A DNA stretch of 64,000 nucleotides from an uncultured Bacteroidales bacterium (GCA_902787575.1 CADAGX010000001.1:121189-185188); one strand, 5' to 3'; positions 32,848 through 42,157 are shown, numbered from the stretch's first letter. The notes: generated by a model from the sequence alone, not told the origin. Numbers and translations: made by a program.

Positions 32848-34587
32848 TCAGCGGCGCACAAAGGCCTTCACCGTCACACATTCGGCGCCCTCCGACTTTC
32901 CGTACGGACGAATGGTGTACTCGCCCACGCATGCCGGCACGATAAACGTCTCGGCGTAATGCACCACGAACGGCTCGAAAGCACCCGTGGGACTCTCCAC
33001 CACTGCCTCCTCGCCTTCGAGCAGATTGAAGACATTGACGCTGCCCTCGGTATGGTGCGTCACAGGCGCAGTGAAATGGTGGCGCCGCGTCTCGATGAAC
33101 TCGTTGGGATGCAGTCCAGTGCGTTCCTCAGTCCATCCGTCGCCCTGCGAGAGTGTCTCGAAGTGGTTGCGCAAGTGCTGATAGACGTAGTCTGTGTCGC
33201 GCTCCCACTGAATGACCTTGCTGCCGCGCTCCACATTGATGGGCCGTGGTTTGCCGTCCAAACCGAGACGTTGCCAATCCCAGAGTTTAAAGGTGAAAAT
33301 GTTGGGCGTGGAGCTGATTTCGAGCACCATGCTCTCGGCGCCCGAGCAATGGATGGTGCCACCCGGGATGAGGAAGTGGTCGTGCTTCTTGGCCGGAATC
33401 TTGTTTACGTATTTCTCTGCGTCGAAGACTATCTCGCCACGTTGCGCACGCCGCAGGTCGGATATCATGGCCTCGCGGTCAACGCCTTTTTTCAGTCCCA
33501 GATACACCACAGCGCCCTCGCCCGCATCGAGCAGATAGTAGCTCTCGTCCTGCGTGTAAGCCATGCCGAAGCTCTCGCGGATGAACTGCGTGGTGGGATG
33601 CACCTGCAGGCTGAGGTTGCCGCCGCCCATCGTGTCGAGGAAGTCGAATCGGATGGGGAAATCCTTGCCGAAACGCGCTTCCACACGCTCGCCAAGCAAC
33701 GGGCGGCTCTGCGTAAGCACGACATCCACAGAAGGTAGTTCGAAACGGACGCCCTCCACCTCGAGCAGCAGGCTGTTCTCCTCGGGCACGCAGTCGAAGC
33801 ACCAACCGAAGTTGGCTTTCTCGCGGTCGAGGTCGCAGACTTCCTTCATCCACTGGCCGCCCCACGGCGCGGGATCGAAGAAAGGAACCACGCGGAACGG
33901 ACCGGCAGCCGTCTGCTTCATGCCACGGAAGAAGGTATCGCGGTCAATGAGCTTGGGCGTCTGCGGAATGTGCGTATCGAGCCAGTATTCGACGCGTCCG
34001 AAGAGTTGGTCCTTGTGGCGGTCAAGGATGCGCCAGTCGTTGAAGTAGCCACGCTTGTACTGCAGCGAGACAGCCTCATCGCGGTTGTCCACACCCAGAG
34101 CCTTCACCTCGTGGCGGCGGAAACGCTGCTGTATCTCCCAGCGCGCCATGTCTGCATATACCAACATGGCATCGGCGGGCGCGAAGAGCGTGGCACCCGA
34201 GCCCACAAGCACCATGGGCGCGCTGGCCGAGGCCTCCTCGCGGACGCGACGGCTCTCGGCCTCCACTTTCCCGGGTTCGAAATAGTCGTTCAGCGTCAGG
34301 CACGTGACGTACCCGAAGAGGACATCGTCTGTGATGAACCGCTGCGTCAGGGCGCGAAGTTCGCTCTCGGGCTTCATCCACTGCCGCACGTCCAGCACAC
34401 GGCCTGGGAATGCACTTTCGAAAGCCTGTAAAACTTCTTTCTCATGTACGCCTGCATATAGCTCGACTGCCATGACACTGCGGCCGCCGAGCGACTGCTT
34501 CAGAGTGGCCAGGATATCGCCCCAGCCCTGCACCAGCCGACCCTCCACACGGGTGGCCGGAAACTTATCGTAGTTGGATTTTCGCAT
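32848..34587 (-). CDS. Class I mannose-6-phosphate isomerase with N-terminal extra domain
   Basis: 579 aa from the ATG at 34585-34587 (MRKSNYDKFPATRV); a start at 34629 would lie upstream of the -7 box and is rejected. The C-terminal two thirds form a cupin isomerase (GGNLSLQVHPTTQFIRESFGMAYTQDESYYLLDAGEGA, metal site QVHP, and HDHFLIPGGTIHCSG) that interconverts mannose-6-P and fructose-6-P. The first about 190 residues (LVQGWGDILATLKQSLGGRSVMAVELYAGVHEKEVLQAF) resemble a kinase-like Rossmann domain as in other about 580-590-aa Bacteroidales proteins, but no intact P-loop is visible. It is first gene of the manA-like/ROK/GH92 operon and is divergent from the GH127 gene. Confidence 0.85.
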   Translation of the reverse strand: MRKSNYDKFPATRVEGRLVQGWGDILATLKQSLGGRSVMAVELYAGVHEKEVLQAFESAFPGRVLDVRQWMKPESELRALTQRFITDDVLFGYVTCLTLNDYFEPGKVEAESRRVREEASASAPMVLVGSGATLFAPADAMLVYADMARWEIQQRFRRHEVKALGVDNRDEAVSLQYKRGYFNDWRILDRHKDQLFGRVEYWLDTHIPQTPKLIDRDTFFRGMKQTAAGPFRVVPFFDPAPWGGQWMKEVCDLDREKANFGWCFDCVPEENSLLLEVEGVRFELPSVDVVLTQSRPLLGERVEARFGKDFPIRFDFLDTMGGGNLSLQVHPTTQFIRESFGMAYTQDESYYLLDAGEGAVVYLGLKKGVDREAMISDLRRAQRGEIVFDAEKYVNKIPAKKHDHFLIPGGTIHCSGAESMVLEISSTPNIFTFKLWDWQRLGLDGKPRPINVERGSKVIQWERDTDYVYQHLRNHFETLSQGDGWTEERTGLHPNEFIETRRHHFTAPVTHHTEGSVNVFNLLEGEEAVVESPTGAFEPFVVHYAETFIVPACVGEYTIRPYGKSEGAECVTVKAFVRR

Positions 34588-34615
34588 CGTGTGTTTTGTT
34601 TTCTTTTCCGATGCT

Positions 34616-34624
34616 GCAAAGATA
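34616..34624 (-). promoter_or_regulatory. -7 box of the mannose operon
   Basis: Minus-strand TATCTTTGC, 29 bp before the isomerase start codon. Confidence 0.75.
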
Positions 34625-34731
34625 ATCATTTAATTCGGCATTTCAGAATTTTGTCATACATAAATCATATTCCCGCAGGGCATTTGCCGCATTTATGCGC
34701 TGCATTTCTTGGAGATTCGGGGTTTTCTGTC

Positions 34732-34740
34732 TATTTTTGT
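34732..34740 (+). promoter_or_regulatory. -7 box of the GH127 gene
   Basis: TATTTTTGT, 26 bp before the ATG at 34766. It is divergent from the mannose operon promoter, 108 bp away. Confidence 0.7.
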
Positions 34741-34765
34741 GACGCAGAACTAAACTCTTTGACAC

Positions 34766-36637
34766 ATGAAAACCTACAAATTATTGGCTGCGGCAGCATG
34801 TCTTGTGCCTGCCATGCTACTTGCCAAGGGCGCGACGCCGACCTGTGGCGTAGAGAATATCAAACTGGGCGGATACGTGGGACAGCGCATCGACCAGTGC
34901 ATCGAACGCCGCATCATGGGACAGAATGCCGACGAACTGGTGGCACCGTTCCGCCAGCAGAACGAGACGCGCGGCCGCTGGGCCAGCGAGTTCTGGGGCA
35001 AGTGGGTGCAGGGTGCCATCGCTTCGTACCAATACAACCACGCCCCGGCCCTGCTGGCCAAGATTAGGGATGCAGAGCAGGCACTGATGGCCTGTCAACT
35101 GCCGAACGGCTTCCTCGGAGATTACACTCCCGACACCGAGACAACGGGCTGGGACGTGTGGGGACGCAAGTACACGTTGCTCGGATTGCTCAAGTGGTAC
35201 CGCCTCTCGGGCGACAAGCAAGCGCTGAAGTCGGCCTGCCGGCTGCTCGACTACACCCTCTCGCAGGTGGGTCCTGCCCCGAAGAAGGCCATCTTCGACT
35301 GCGGGCACTACAAGGGAATGCCGCCCATGAGCATCCTCGAGCCCGTGATGTTTATGTATAACGAGACGAAGGACGAGCGTTATCTCGCATTCGCCAAGTA
35401 CATCGTCGAGGTAGGCGAGAGTGCCGATGGGCCACAACTCATTGCACGGGCCGGAGTGCCTGTGTCGCAACGCTTTCCGCTGAAGGAGGGAGCGGCATGG
35501 TACGGACGCGAGAACGGGCAGAAGGCCTACGAGATGATGTCGTGCTACGTGGGAATGCTGGAACTCTACAAGGTAACGGGCGACGAGCGCCTGCTTCGTG
35601 CGGCCGAAACCAGCTGGCAGCACATTGCCGACGAGGAAATCTACGTCGTGGGCAGCGGAGCCAGCCACGAATGCTGGTACGGCGGGCGCGAGAAGCAGAC
35701 GCTGGCAGCGGCTCGTACGATGGAGACGTGTGTCACCTTCACCTGGATGCAGTTCTGCGAGCGACTGCTGCAGCTGACGGGCAAAGCACAATATGCCGAC
35801 GCGCTGGAATGCACCATGTACAACGCGCTGATGGCCTCGATGAAATTCGACGGCAGCCAGATCGTAAAATATGTGCCCGTCGAGGGCTACCGCCGCGAAG
35901 GCGAGCACCAGTGCGATGTACGCATCAACTGCTGCAATGCCAACGGGCCGCGCGCCTTTGCCACCGTTCCGCGCGTCGTCTATCAGACACCATCGCCACA
36001 GCGGTTGAACGTGAACCTCTACATCCCGTCGGAAGCCACCATTCAAGTGGACGGCCAAAAGCTGACCATCGTGCAGGAGACAAACTTCCCGGAGGACGGA
36101 CTTGTGAAGATTAGGATAGCACACGTCGAGAAAGCCAAGAAGGCAAAGTCACAGCCGGCACCCATCACACTGGCACTGCGCATTCCCGCTTGGAGCCGGC
36201 ACACAAGTGTCAGGCTGAACAGCGAGCGCGTGCCCAGAGCAACGGCCGGCACCTACTACCAGCTCTCGCGCCAGTGGAAAGAGGGCGACGAGCTGCAGTT
36301 GACATTCGACATGACGGCACGCATACTGCGACAGGCACAAATGGCCGCTGTGACACGTGGCCCCATAATTCTCGCACGTGACAGCCGCTTCCGCGACGGC
36401 GACATAGACGAGTGCCTCACCATAGCCGACAAAGACGGCGTGGTGGAACTGAAACGCGTCGAAGCACCCGAGCACATGTGGATGGCCTTCGAGCTGCCCG
36501 TCATGCGTGGCTACTATCACGACAAGGAAATCGACCAGGTCACCATTCGCCTCTGCGACTTCGCCTCAGCCGGCAACACTTGGGACGAGACGGAGCGCTA
36601 CCGCCTCTGGCTGCCCCTACTCTACGTGCCGTTCTAA
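34766..36637 (+). CDS. Exported GH127 beta-L-arabinofuranosidase-like protein
   Basis: 623 aa with signal peptide MKTYKLLAAAACLVPAMLLAKG. The (alpha/alpha)6 barrel of the DUF1680/GH127 family is recognised by WGKWVQGAIASYQYNH, WYRLSGDKQALKSACRLLDY and MMSCYVGMLELYKVTGDERLL, with METCVTFTWMQFCERLL (acid Glu candidate, about residues 319-335) and NCCNANGPR (about 390-398), where GH127 places the zinc-bound catalytic Cys pair. C-terminal beta domains follow. The classical enzyme removes beta-L-arabinofuranose from plant arabino-oligosaccharides, but the family is broad and the substrate is open. It is a single-gene unit with its own promoter; a bidirectional terminator lies at 36803-36840. Confidence 0.85.
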   Translation: MKTYKLLAAAACLVPAMLLAKGATPTCGVENIKLGGYVGQRIDQCIERRIMGQNADELVAPFRQQNETRGRWASEFWGKWVQGAIASYQYNHAPALLAKIRDAEQALMACQLPNGFLGDYTPDTETTGWDVWGRKYTLLGLLKWYRLSGDKQALKSACRLLDYTLSQVGPAPKKAIFDCGHYKGMPPMSILEPVMFMYNETKDERYLAFAKYIVEVGESADGPQLIARAGVPVSQRFPLKEGAAWYGRENGQKAYEMMSCYVGMLELYKVTGDERLLRAAETSWQHIADEEIYVVGSGASHECWYGGREKQTLAAARTMETCVTFTWMQFCERLLQLTGKAQYADALECTMYNALMASMKFDGSQIVKYVPVEGYRREGEHQCDVRINCCNANGPRAFATVPRVVYQTPSPQRLNVNLYIPSEATIQVDGQKLTIVQETNFPEDGLVKIRIAHVEKAKKAKSQPAPITLALRIPAWSRHTSVRLNSERVPRATAGTYYQLSRQWKEGDELQLTFDMTARILRQAQMAAVTRGPIILARDSRFRDGDIDECLTIADKDGVVELKRVEAPEHMWMAFELPVMRGYYHDKEIDQVTIRLCDFASAGNTWDETERYRLWLPLLYVPF

Positions 36638-36651
36638 AGGGTTTAGGACTT

Positions 36652-36780
36652 GCGTGTAGGAAAACCTACACGCGTAAGCCGAACCTACACTCGAACCTAC
36701 ACGCCACCAACAGTCAGACAGCCAGTGGCTTAACCCATCAAAGGTGTAGGATGTAGGTTTTTTTCGAGAAAAAAATTTTA
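36652..36780 (+). repeat. GTGTAGG element 1
   Basis: Non-coding element with GTGTAGG, three CCTACAC words, a GCCAC/GTGGC hairpin, then TTAACCCATCAAAGGTGTAGG and GTAGGTTTTTTTCGAG followed by an A-then-T run. Two further copies, one inverted, lie at 61025-61140 and 61256-61370. Otherwise the 36638-36858 gap holds only the terminator. Confidence 0.75.
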
Positions 36781-36802
36781 GGGTATATAATAAGGATATG
36801 AA

Positions 36803-36840
36803 GAAAGGGACGCACCAGCGAGGTGCGCCCCTTTCAATTT
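36803..36840. terminator. Bidirectional terminator between GH127 and fumarase
   Basis: GAAAGGGACGCACC (36803-36816) pairs with GGTGCGCCCCTTTC (36822-36835) with one mismatch; it lies between the convergent ends of two genes. Confidence 0.85.
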
Positions 36841-36858
36841 CAATGTTACAGTGCAAAC

Positions 36859-38496
36859 TTAGCAAGCCGGGCACCAGGGCTTCAGCTGCTTGAAGAAGTC
36901 GTTGCCCTTGTCATCCACAAGAATGAAGGCAGGGAAGTTCTCTACGGTAATCTTCCAAATGGCTTCCATGCCGAGTTCGGGATATTCCACGCATTCGATG
37001 CTCTTGATGCTCGACTGCGACAGGACGGCTGCTACGCCGCCAATGGTGCCGAGGTAGAAACCGCCATGCTTCCGGCAAGCATCCGTTACCTGCTGCGTGC
37101 GGTTGCCCTTGGCAATCATCACGAGCGAAGCGCCGTTGGCTTGGAACTCGTCCACATACGGGTCCATGCGGTTGGCCGTGGTAGGACCCATAGAGCCGCA
37201 GGGGTAGCCAGCGGGCGTTTTGGCCGGACCGGCATAGAGGATAGGATAGTCTTTGAAGTACTGCGGCATTCCCTCGCCTGCATCGAGACGAGCCTTCAAC
37301 TTGGCATGTGCGATGTCACGAGCCACGATGATGGTGCCACGCAGGTTGACGCGAGTGGAGACGGGATACTTGCTCAGTTCGGCACGCACGGCATCGATGC
37401 CCTTGTCGAGGTCGATGTCAATGCCCTTGCCGCCTTCGCCCGGCAGACGCAGTTCTTCGGGAATGAGCTCACTTGGACAGTCGTCCATCTTCTCGAGCCA
37501 GATGCCATCGCGGTTGATTTTCGCCTTGATGTTGCGGTCGGCCGAGCAGCTGACGCCCATGCCGATGGGGCAGCTGGCGCCGTGACGAGGCAGGCGGATG
37601 ACGCGGATGTCGTGTGCCAGATACTTGCCGCCGAACTGTGCACCGAGGCCAATGCGGTGTGCCTCCTCCAGAAGTTTCTTCTCCAGGTCAATGTCGCGGA
37701 AGGCGCGGCCCGTCTCGTCGCCCGTGGTGGGCAGCGAGTCGTAGTACTTGATGCTGGCCAACTTGACCGTAAGCAGGTTCTTCTCGGCCGACGTGCCGCC
37801 AATGACGAACGCGATGTGATAAGGCGGACAAGCAGCTGTGCCCAGGTGTTTCATCTCCTCCACAAGGAAAGGCAGCAGCGTGCCTTCGTTCTGGATGGTA
37901 GCCTTCGTCATGGGGTAGAAATACGTCTTGTTGGCCGAGCCGCCACCCTTGGCAACCATCACAAAGCGATATTCGGCACCCTCCGTTGCCTCGATGTCAA
38001 TCTGAGCCGGCAGGTTGCACTTCGTGTTCACTTCATCGTACATGTTGAGCGGTGCATTCTGCGAGTAGCGGAGGTTGTCCTGCGTGAACGTATTGAACAC
38101 GCCGCGCGAGAGTGCTTCCTCGTCCTCGAAGCCAGTCCACACCTGCTGACCCTTCTCGCCATGAATGATGGCGGTGCCGGTGTCCTGGCAGAAAGGCAGG
38201 ATGCCCTTGCAAGCCGTCTCAGCGTTGCGCAGGAACTGGAGGGCGACGTACTTGTCGTTCTCGCTGGCCTCGGGGTCCTTGAGGATTTGTGCCACCTGCA
38301 GGTTGTGCTCGCGACGCAACATGAATTCCACATCGTGGAAAGCCTGCTGAGCCAACAGAGTCAGTGCTTCGGGAGAGACCTTTACGATTTCCTTCCCTTC
38401 AAACTCGCTGACGGTGACGCCTTCCTTCGTCAGGAGGCGGTACTCCGTCTTGTCCTCGCCCATCTGGAACATTGGGGCATACTTGAATTCAGCCAT
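36859..38496 (-). CDS. Class I (iron-sulfur) fumarate hydratase
   Basis: 545 aa, the normal length of dimeric [4Fe-4S] fumarases (FumA/FumB type), which interconvert fumarate and malate. Recognised from [24 protein letters not shown] (about 98-121, a cluster Cys), [21 protein letters not shown]-like block (about 176-197), [19 protein letters not shown] (about 225-243) and the C-terminal [20 protein letters not shown]. In Bacteroidales it serves the reductive branch from oxaloacetate to succinate. It follows hflX by 50 bp on the same strand and no TAnnTTTG box was seen in that gap, so it may be co-transcribed with it. Oxygen sensitivity of the cluster fits an anaerobe. Confidence 0.95.
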   Translation of the reverse strand: MAEFKYAPMFQMGEDKTEYRLLTKEGVTVSEFEGKEIVKVSPEALTLLAQQAFHDVEFMLRREHNLQVAQILKDPEASENDKYVALQFLRNAETACKGILPFCQDTGTAIIHGEKGQQVWTGFEDEEALSRGVFNTFTQDNLRYSQNAPLNMYDEVNTKCNLPAQIDIEATEGAEYRFVMVAKGGGSANKTYFYPMTKATIQNEGTLLPFLVEEMKHLGTAACPPYHIAFVIGGTSAEKNLLTVKLASIKYYDSLPTTGDETGRAFRDIDLEKKLLEEAHRIGLGAQFGGKYLAHDIRVIRLPRHGASCPIGMGVSCSADRNIKAKINRDGIWLEKMDDCPSELIPEELRLPGEGGKGIDIDLDKGIDAVRAELSKYPVSTRVNLRGTIIVARDIAHAKLKARLDAGEGMPQYFKDYPILYAGPAKTPAGYPCGSMGPTTANRMDPYVDEFQANGASLVMIAKGNRTQQVTDACRKHGGFYLGTIGGVAAVLSQSSIKSIECVEYPELGMEAIWKITVENFPAFILVDDKGNDFFKQLKPWCPAC

Positions 38497-38546
38497 TTCC
38501 TTATTTGTTTTTCATCCCGCACTTACACGGGACGATGCATTATGTT

Positions 38547-39899
38547 TTATTCTTCTGTTTCTTTGTTTTCTGGCGTTTCCTCGTAGTGCTCGAAGAGGAA
38601 GTCGTTGTAGGGGTATTTCTGGACGTGCAGCTCGCGTACCTTATTATATAATACGCGACGGAGGGTGTCGAGGTTGGTGCGCTGACGGGCGGAGATGAAA
38701 AGGCAACCGTCGCCGAGGCGAGACATCCAAGTGCGAGTCAGTTCGGTAAGCGAGACGTTGCGGGCGGTAGCTGGCGAGAGGTCGTCGGCCTCCTTTTCCT
38801 CCCACGTATAGGCATCTGTCTTGTTGAAGATTATCATGGATGGCTTCTCGGCACATCCCAGGTCGGCCAGCGTCTTTTCCACCACCTTTATCTGGTCTTC
38901 GAAGTCGGGATGGCTAATGTCCACCACATGCAGCAGGAGGTCGGCCTCACGCACCTCGTCGAGCGTGCTCTTGAAGGATTCCACGAGGTCGGTGGGCAGC
39001 TTGCGGATGAAGCCCACTGTGTCGCTCAAGAGGAAGGGCAGGTTGTCGATGATGACCTTGCGCACCGTGGTGTCGAGCGTGGCAAAGAGTTTGTTTTCTG
39101 CAAAAACCTCGCTCTTGGCCAGCAGATTCATGAGTGTGCTCTTGCCCACATTGGTGTATCCCACCAGCGCCACACGCACCATGCGGCCACGGCCCGAGCG
39201 CTGCGTGGTCTTCTGGCGGTCGATGTCGGCGAGCCGCTGCTTGAGTAGGCTCATGCGGTTGAGGATGATGCGGCGGTCCATCTCCAACTGTGTCTCACCG
39301 GGACCGCGCAGACCCACCGAACCTTTGCCGCCACCCGAGCCGGAGCCTCCGCCCTGACGCTCGAGGTGCGTCCAGAGGCGTTGCAGGCGCGGCAGCATGT
39401 AGCGATACTGCGCCAGCTCCACCTGCGTCTTGGCGTTTGCCGTCTGGGCTCGCATAGCAAAGATGTCGAGGATGAGCGTGGTGCGGTCGAGAATCTTCAC
39501 CTTGAGCACCGACTCGATGTTGCGCAGTTGCTTGGCGCTCAGCTCGTCGTCGAAGATGACCATCGAGACCTCGCGCTCGGCTTCTTCCTCGCGTTCGATG
39601 TACTGGCGTATCTCGTCGAGTTTGCCTTTTCCCAGATAGGACACCATGCTGGGCGCATTGAGCCGCTGCGTGAAGCGCTTAATGGTGACGGCTCCGGCTG
39701 TCTCGGCCAGAAATTCCAATTCATCGAGATACTCCTGCGTCTTGCGCTCGTCCTGAGCGGGCGTAATAAGTCCCACCAGCACAGCGGTCTCCACCTGTGT
39801 CTCACCCAGCCCGTGCGCCGGCACAGACGAGAGGCCCTCCTGCATACGCGAGGTTGCAGTGGACGAACGCGACGAATTATAACTCTTGCTTCTCGACAT
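38547..39899 (-). CDS. hflX: Ribosome-associated GTPase HflX
   Basis: 450 aa. The N-terminal HflX domain (TPAQDERKTQEYLDELEFLAETAGA, about residues 46-70; MVSYLGKGKLDEI) is followed by a coiled linker with a Gly-rich GGGSGSGGGKGSVGLRGPGETQLEMDRR segment and a TRAFAC GTPase domain with G1 GYTNVGKST, G3 DTVGFIRKLP, G4 NKTD. HflX splits stalled or hibernating 70S ribosomes and helps survive stress. It starts 6 bp after the coiled-coil lipoprotein gene and is followed by fumarase. A C-terminal tail of about 60 aa past the G domain (LHVQKYPYNDFLFEHYEE) is usual in Bacteroidales. Confidence 0.95.
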   Translation of the reverse strand: MSRSKSYNSSRSSTATSRMQEGLSSVPAHGLGETQVETAVLVGLITPAQDERKTQEYLDELEFLAETAGAVTIKRFTQRLNAPSMVSYLGKGKLDEIRQYIEREEEAEREVSMVIFDDELSAKQLRNIESVLKVKILDRTTLILDIFAMRAQTANAKTQVELAQYRYMLPRLQRLWTHLERQGGGSGSGGGKGSVGLRGPGETQLEMDRRIILNRMSLLKQRLADIDRQKTTQRSGRGRMVRVALVGYTNVGKSTLMNLLAKSEVFAENKLFATLDTTVRKVIIDNLPFLLSDTVGFIRKLPTDLVESFKSTLDEVREADLLLHVVDISHPDFEDQIKVVEKTLADLGCAEKPSMIIFNKTDAYTWEEKEADDLSPATARNVSLTELTRTWMSRLGDGCLFISARQRTNLDTLRRVLYNKVRELHVQKYPYNDFLFEHYEETPENKETEE

Positions 39900-39905
39900 T
39901 TCTTC

Positions 39906-40745
39906 TTACTTCACCTGCACCACCAGATATTTGCTCACGCTCCAGAAGCGGGCGGGGTCTGTGATGTGGAGTTCGTACTGTCCTTCGCGATCCTTGAGAA
40001 GGTTGTACGAGCCGGCGGGGTGCGAGGTCAGCAGTTTGGCGCTCTTGCTATAGAGTTTTATCTCCTTGTCGTAGCGGATATCGATACGAGTGAAGTAGTC
40101 TTTGTTGAAGTCGCCGTTTTTCAGCACATCGCCTTTCGTAAGGATTTTCTGCTCCTTCAGTTCCTTTGTGGTGCCGAATACGAACCAAGCCGTATTAAGT
40201 TCCTTGTCCTGCTCGGCCACGGTGGCAGCCTTGGAGGCATTCTCGGCCGTGAGCGAGCTTATCTGTTCGCCCTGTGCGGCCAGCAGTGTGTCGCGGTCGG
40301 CAATGGCGGCCTCCAGTTCTTGGATGCGAGCGGCCTGCTCCTCCACTTGCCGCTGCAGGTTCTCTATCGTCTTGGCGAGTTTGTCGGCATTGAAGGTGCT
40401 AGTGCGCAGTTTCTCCTTCAGTTGAGCTATCATGTCGCGGTTCTGCTGCATGGCTTCCTGAATGAACTCCATGTTTTCGCGAATGACTTCCTTCGAGCTG
40501 GCACTCTCGCGGTTGCCGTCTGCAATGGTGACGCGTCCCTGTGCTTCGTTGATGCGACGGATTCCTTCCTGTACTTCGTTGATGGAGCCCATGATATCAT
40601 CGAGTTCCACGTCTTTCTCGTCAATGATGCGCTGCAGCGAGTCAAGCATCAGCTGTGCGCTTTCGTCGGCCTTCTTGTTGCCGAACTGGTCGCAGCTGCA
40701 AAGTGTAGCAGCCAACAAGGCCACGAATAAAATGTTCTTCTTCAT
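39906..40745 (-). CDS. Coiled-coil lipoprotein of unknown function
   Basis: 279 aa. The signal peptide ends in LCSC (lipidated Cys18). Residues about 30-185 are a long heptad-rich coiled coil (for example IENLQRQVEEQAARIQELEAAIADRD), followed by a compact C-terminal domain (residues 190-279, WFVFGTTKELKEQKILTKGD.. then YELHITDPARFWSVSKYLVVQVK). It resembles conserved Bacteroidales lipoproteins that database annotation sometimes names Cbp1-type collagen-binding adhesins; I could not verify that and would not assign binding. It is the first gene of the lipoprotein-hflX-fumarase set, 89 bp from the end of rsmI. Confidence 0.7.
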   Translation of the reverse strand: MKKNILFVALLAATLCSCDQFGNKKADESAQLMLDSLQRIIDEKDVELDDIMGSINEVQEGIRRINEAQGRVTIADGNRESASSKEVIRENMEFIQEAMQQNRDMIAQLKEKLRTSTFNADKLAKTIENLQRQVEEQAARIQELEAAIADRDTLLAAQGEQISSLTAENASKAATVAEQDKELNTAWFVFGTTKELKEQKILTKGDVLKNGDFNKDYFTRIDIRYDKEIKLYSKSAKLLTSHPAGSYNLLKDREGQYELHITDPARFWSVSKYLVVQVK

Positions 40746-40834
40746 ACCTTTTTACCTATTTATATTTATTCCTTCTTCGGCCAGAGCACTGGCTTCACCA
40801 AGCCTTTAGACATGCCCTATTCTCTATACTCTAA

Positions 40835-41509
40835 TCAACTATCCGCTCCTCCCACCACGATTACAAATTCGCCTCGCGGCTCATTGTCTGTGAAGTGCTG
40901 CAGCACTTCCGCCAGCGTGCCACGCACACACTCCTCGTGCACCTTGCTTATCTCGCGACAGACGCTAACCGGCCTGTCGGGCCCGAAGACTTCCACAAAC
41001 TGCGTCAGCGCCTTCACCACTCGGTGGGGCGACTCATAGAAAATCATGGTACGCGTCTCGCCACGCAGTGCTTCAATGCGTGTCTGCCGCCCTTTCTTCT
41101 GCGGCAGGAAGCCCTCGAAACAGAACCGGTCTGAGGGCAGTCCGCTGCTCACCAGTGCCGGCACGAGTGCCGTAGCGCCGGGCAAGCACACCACTTCCAC
41201 TCCAGCACGTATAGCCTCGCGGGCAATAAGGAATCCTGGGTCGCTGATGCCGGGCGTGCCGGCATCTGACACCACGGCCACCGTCTCGCCAGCCTGCAGG
41301 CGCTCCACTACGTGGCTCACCGTCTGATGCTCGTTGAACTTGTGGTACGACTGCATCGCGTTCTTTATCTCGAAGTGCTTCAGCAGCAGCCCGCTGGTGC
41401 GCGTATCCTCGGCAAGCACCATATCGGCCTCGCGGAGCACCCGCAGCGCCCGAAGTGTAATGTCCTCCAGATTCCCCACAGGTGTAGGCACCAAGTAAAG
41501 CGTTCCCAT
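40835..41509 (-). CDS. rsmI: 16S rRNA 2'-O-methyltransferase RsmI
   Basis: 224 aa. TP-methylase family: MGTLYLVPTPVGNLEDITLRALRVL at the start, LAEDTRTSGLLL, VSDAGTPGISDPGF and FYESPHRV are diagnostic RsmI blocks. The enzyme methylates the ribose of C1402 in 16S rRNA with SAM. E. coli RsmI is about 285 aa; this shorter version lacks the C-terminal HTH-like extension, as in many Bacteroidota. Its promoter -7 box lies within the first copy of a tandem hairpin array that continues for about 490 bp upstream. Confidence 0.95.
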   Translation of the reverse strand: MGTLYLVPTPVGNLEDITLRALRVLREADMVLAEDTRTSGLLLKHFEIKNAMQSYHKFNEHQTVSHVVERLQAGETVAVVSDAGTPGISDPGFLIAREAIRAGVEVVCLPGATALVPALVSSGLPSDRFCFEGFLPQKKGRQTRIEALRGETRTMIFYESPHRVVKALTQFVEVFGPDRPVSVCREISKVHEECVRGTLAEVLQHFTDNEPRGEFVIVVGGADS

Positions 41510-41528
41510 TCTGTTCCGTTTTTACGCG

Positions 41529-41537
41529 GCAAAGTTA
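41529..41537 (-). promoter_or_regulatory. -7 box of rsmI
   Basis: Minus-strand TAACTTTGC, 19 bp before the rsmI start codon. The word AAAGTTACGAA that encodes it heads every unit of the adjacent array. Confidence 0.7.
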
Positions 41538-42025
41538 CGAATAAGTTGAGAGCAGAACAAAGAAAAACAGATTTTTCTTTTTCTGCCGAGACGAAGTAAC
41601 TTGGGCCGCAAGGCCAAAGTTACGAATAAGCGAGTGAAAAGCAAAATAATTTTGCCTTTTCCGAGCGCAAGTAACTAAAACCGCAGGTTAAAGTTACGAA
41701 TAAGCGAGCGAAAAGCAAAATATATTTTAGCTTTTCCGAGCGCAAGTAACTAAAACCGCAGGTTAAAGTTACGAATAAGTTGAGAGCAGAACAAAGAAAA
41801 ACGGTTTTTTCTTTTTCTGCCGAGACGAAGTAACTTGGGCCGCAAGGCCAAAGTTACGAAAAGGAGAGTGAAAAGCAAAATTTATTTTAGCTTTTCCGAG
41901 CGCAAGTAACTAAAACCGCAGGTTAAAGTTACGAAAAGGAGAGAGCAGAACAAAGAAAAACGGATTTTTCTTTTTCTGCCGAGACGAAGTAACTTGGGCC
42001 GCAAGGCCAAAGTTACGAATAAGTA
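41531..42025. repeat. Tandem array of six alternating hairpin units
   Basis: Units start with AAAGTTACGAA at 41531, 41616, 41690, 41765, 41850 and 41925, with a last partial start at 42009. Type X (84-85 bp; units 1, 4, 6) holds GCAGAACAAAGAAAAA paired with TTTTTCTTTTTCTGC, then CGAAGTAACTTGGGCC. Type Y (74-75 bp; units 2, 3, 5) holds GAAAAGC paired with GCTTTTC around an A/T core, then CGCAAGTAACTAAAACC. AAGTTAC at the head also pairs with GTAACTT in X. Order is X-Y-Y-X-Y-X. Each head is, on the minus strand, a TAACTTT word close to the -7 consensus. The array fills the space between rsmI and tdk; there is no gene in it. Confidence 0.9.
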
Positions 42026-42117
42026 AAGGAACCTGCAAGATTTCCGCGTGCAATTCTGCAGAATCACCTCCGACACGAAAAAAGCAGCAAAGTATTGGAG
42101 GAATGAAAAAGAAGTCG

Positions 42118-42126
42118 TATCTTCGC
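42118..42126 (+). promoter_or_regulatory. -7 box of tdk
   Basis: TATCTTCGC, one base off TAnnTTTGC, 31 bp before the tdk start codon. Confidence 0.55.
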
Positions 42127-42157
42127 CCTCAGAATCAATTATTATTCCATAGAAACA

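Noticed and set aside
41531-42025. Possible CRISPR array
   Set aside because: Repeating units are 74-85 bp and repeated as a whole, including their hairpin cores; there are no unique spacers and no cas genes.
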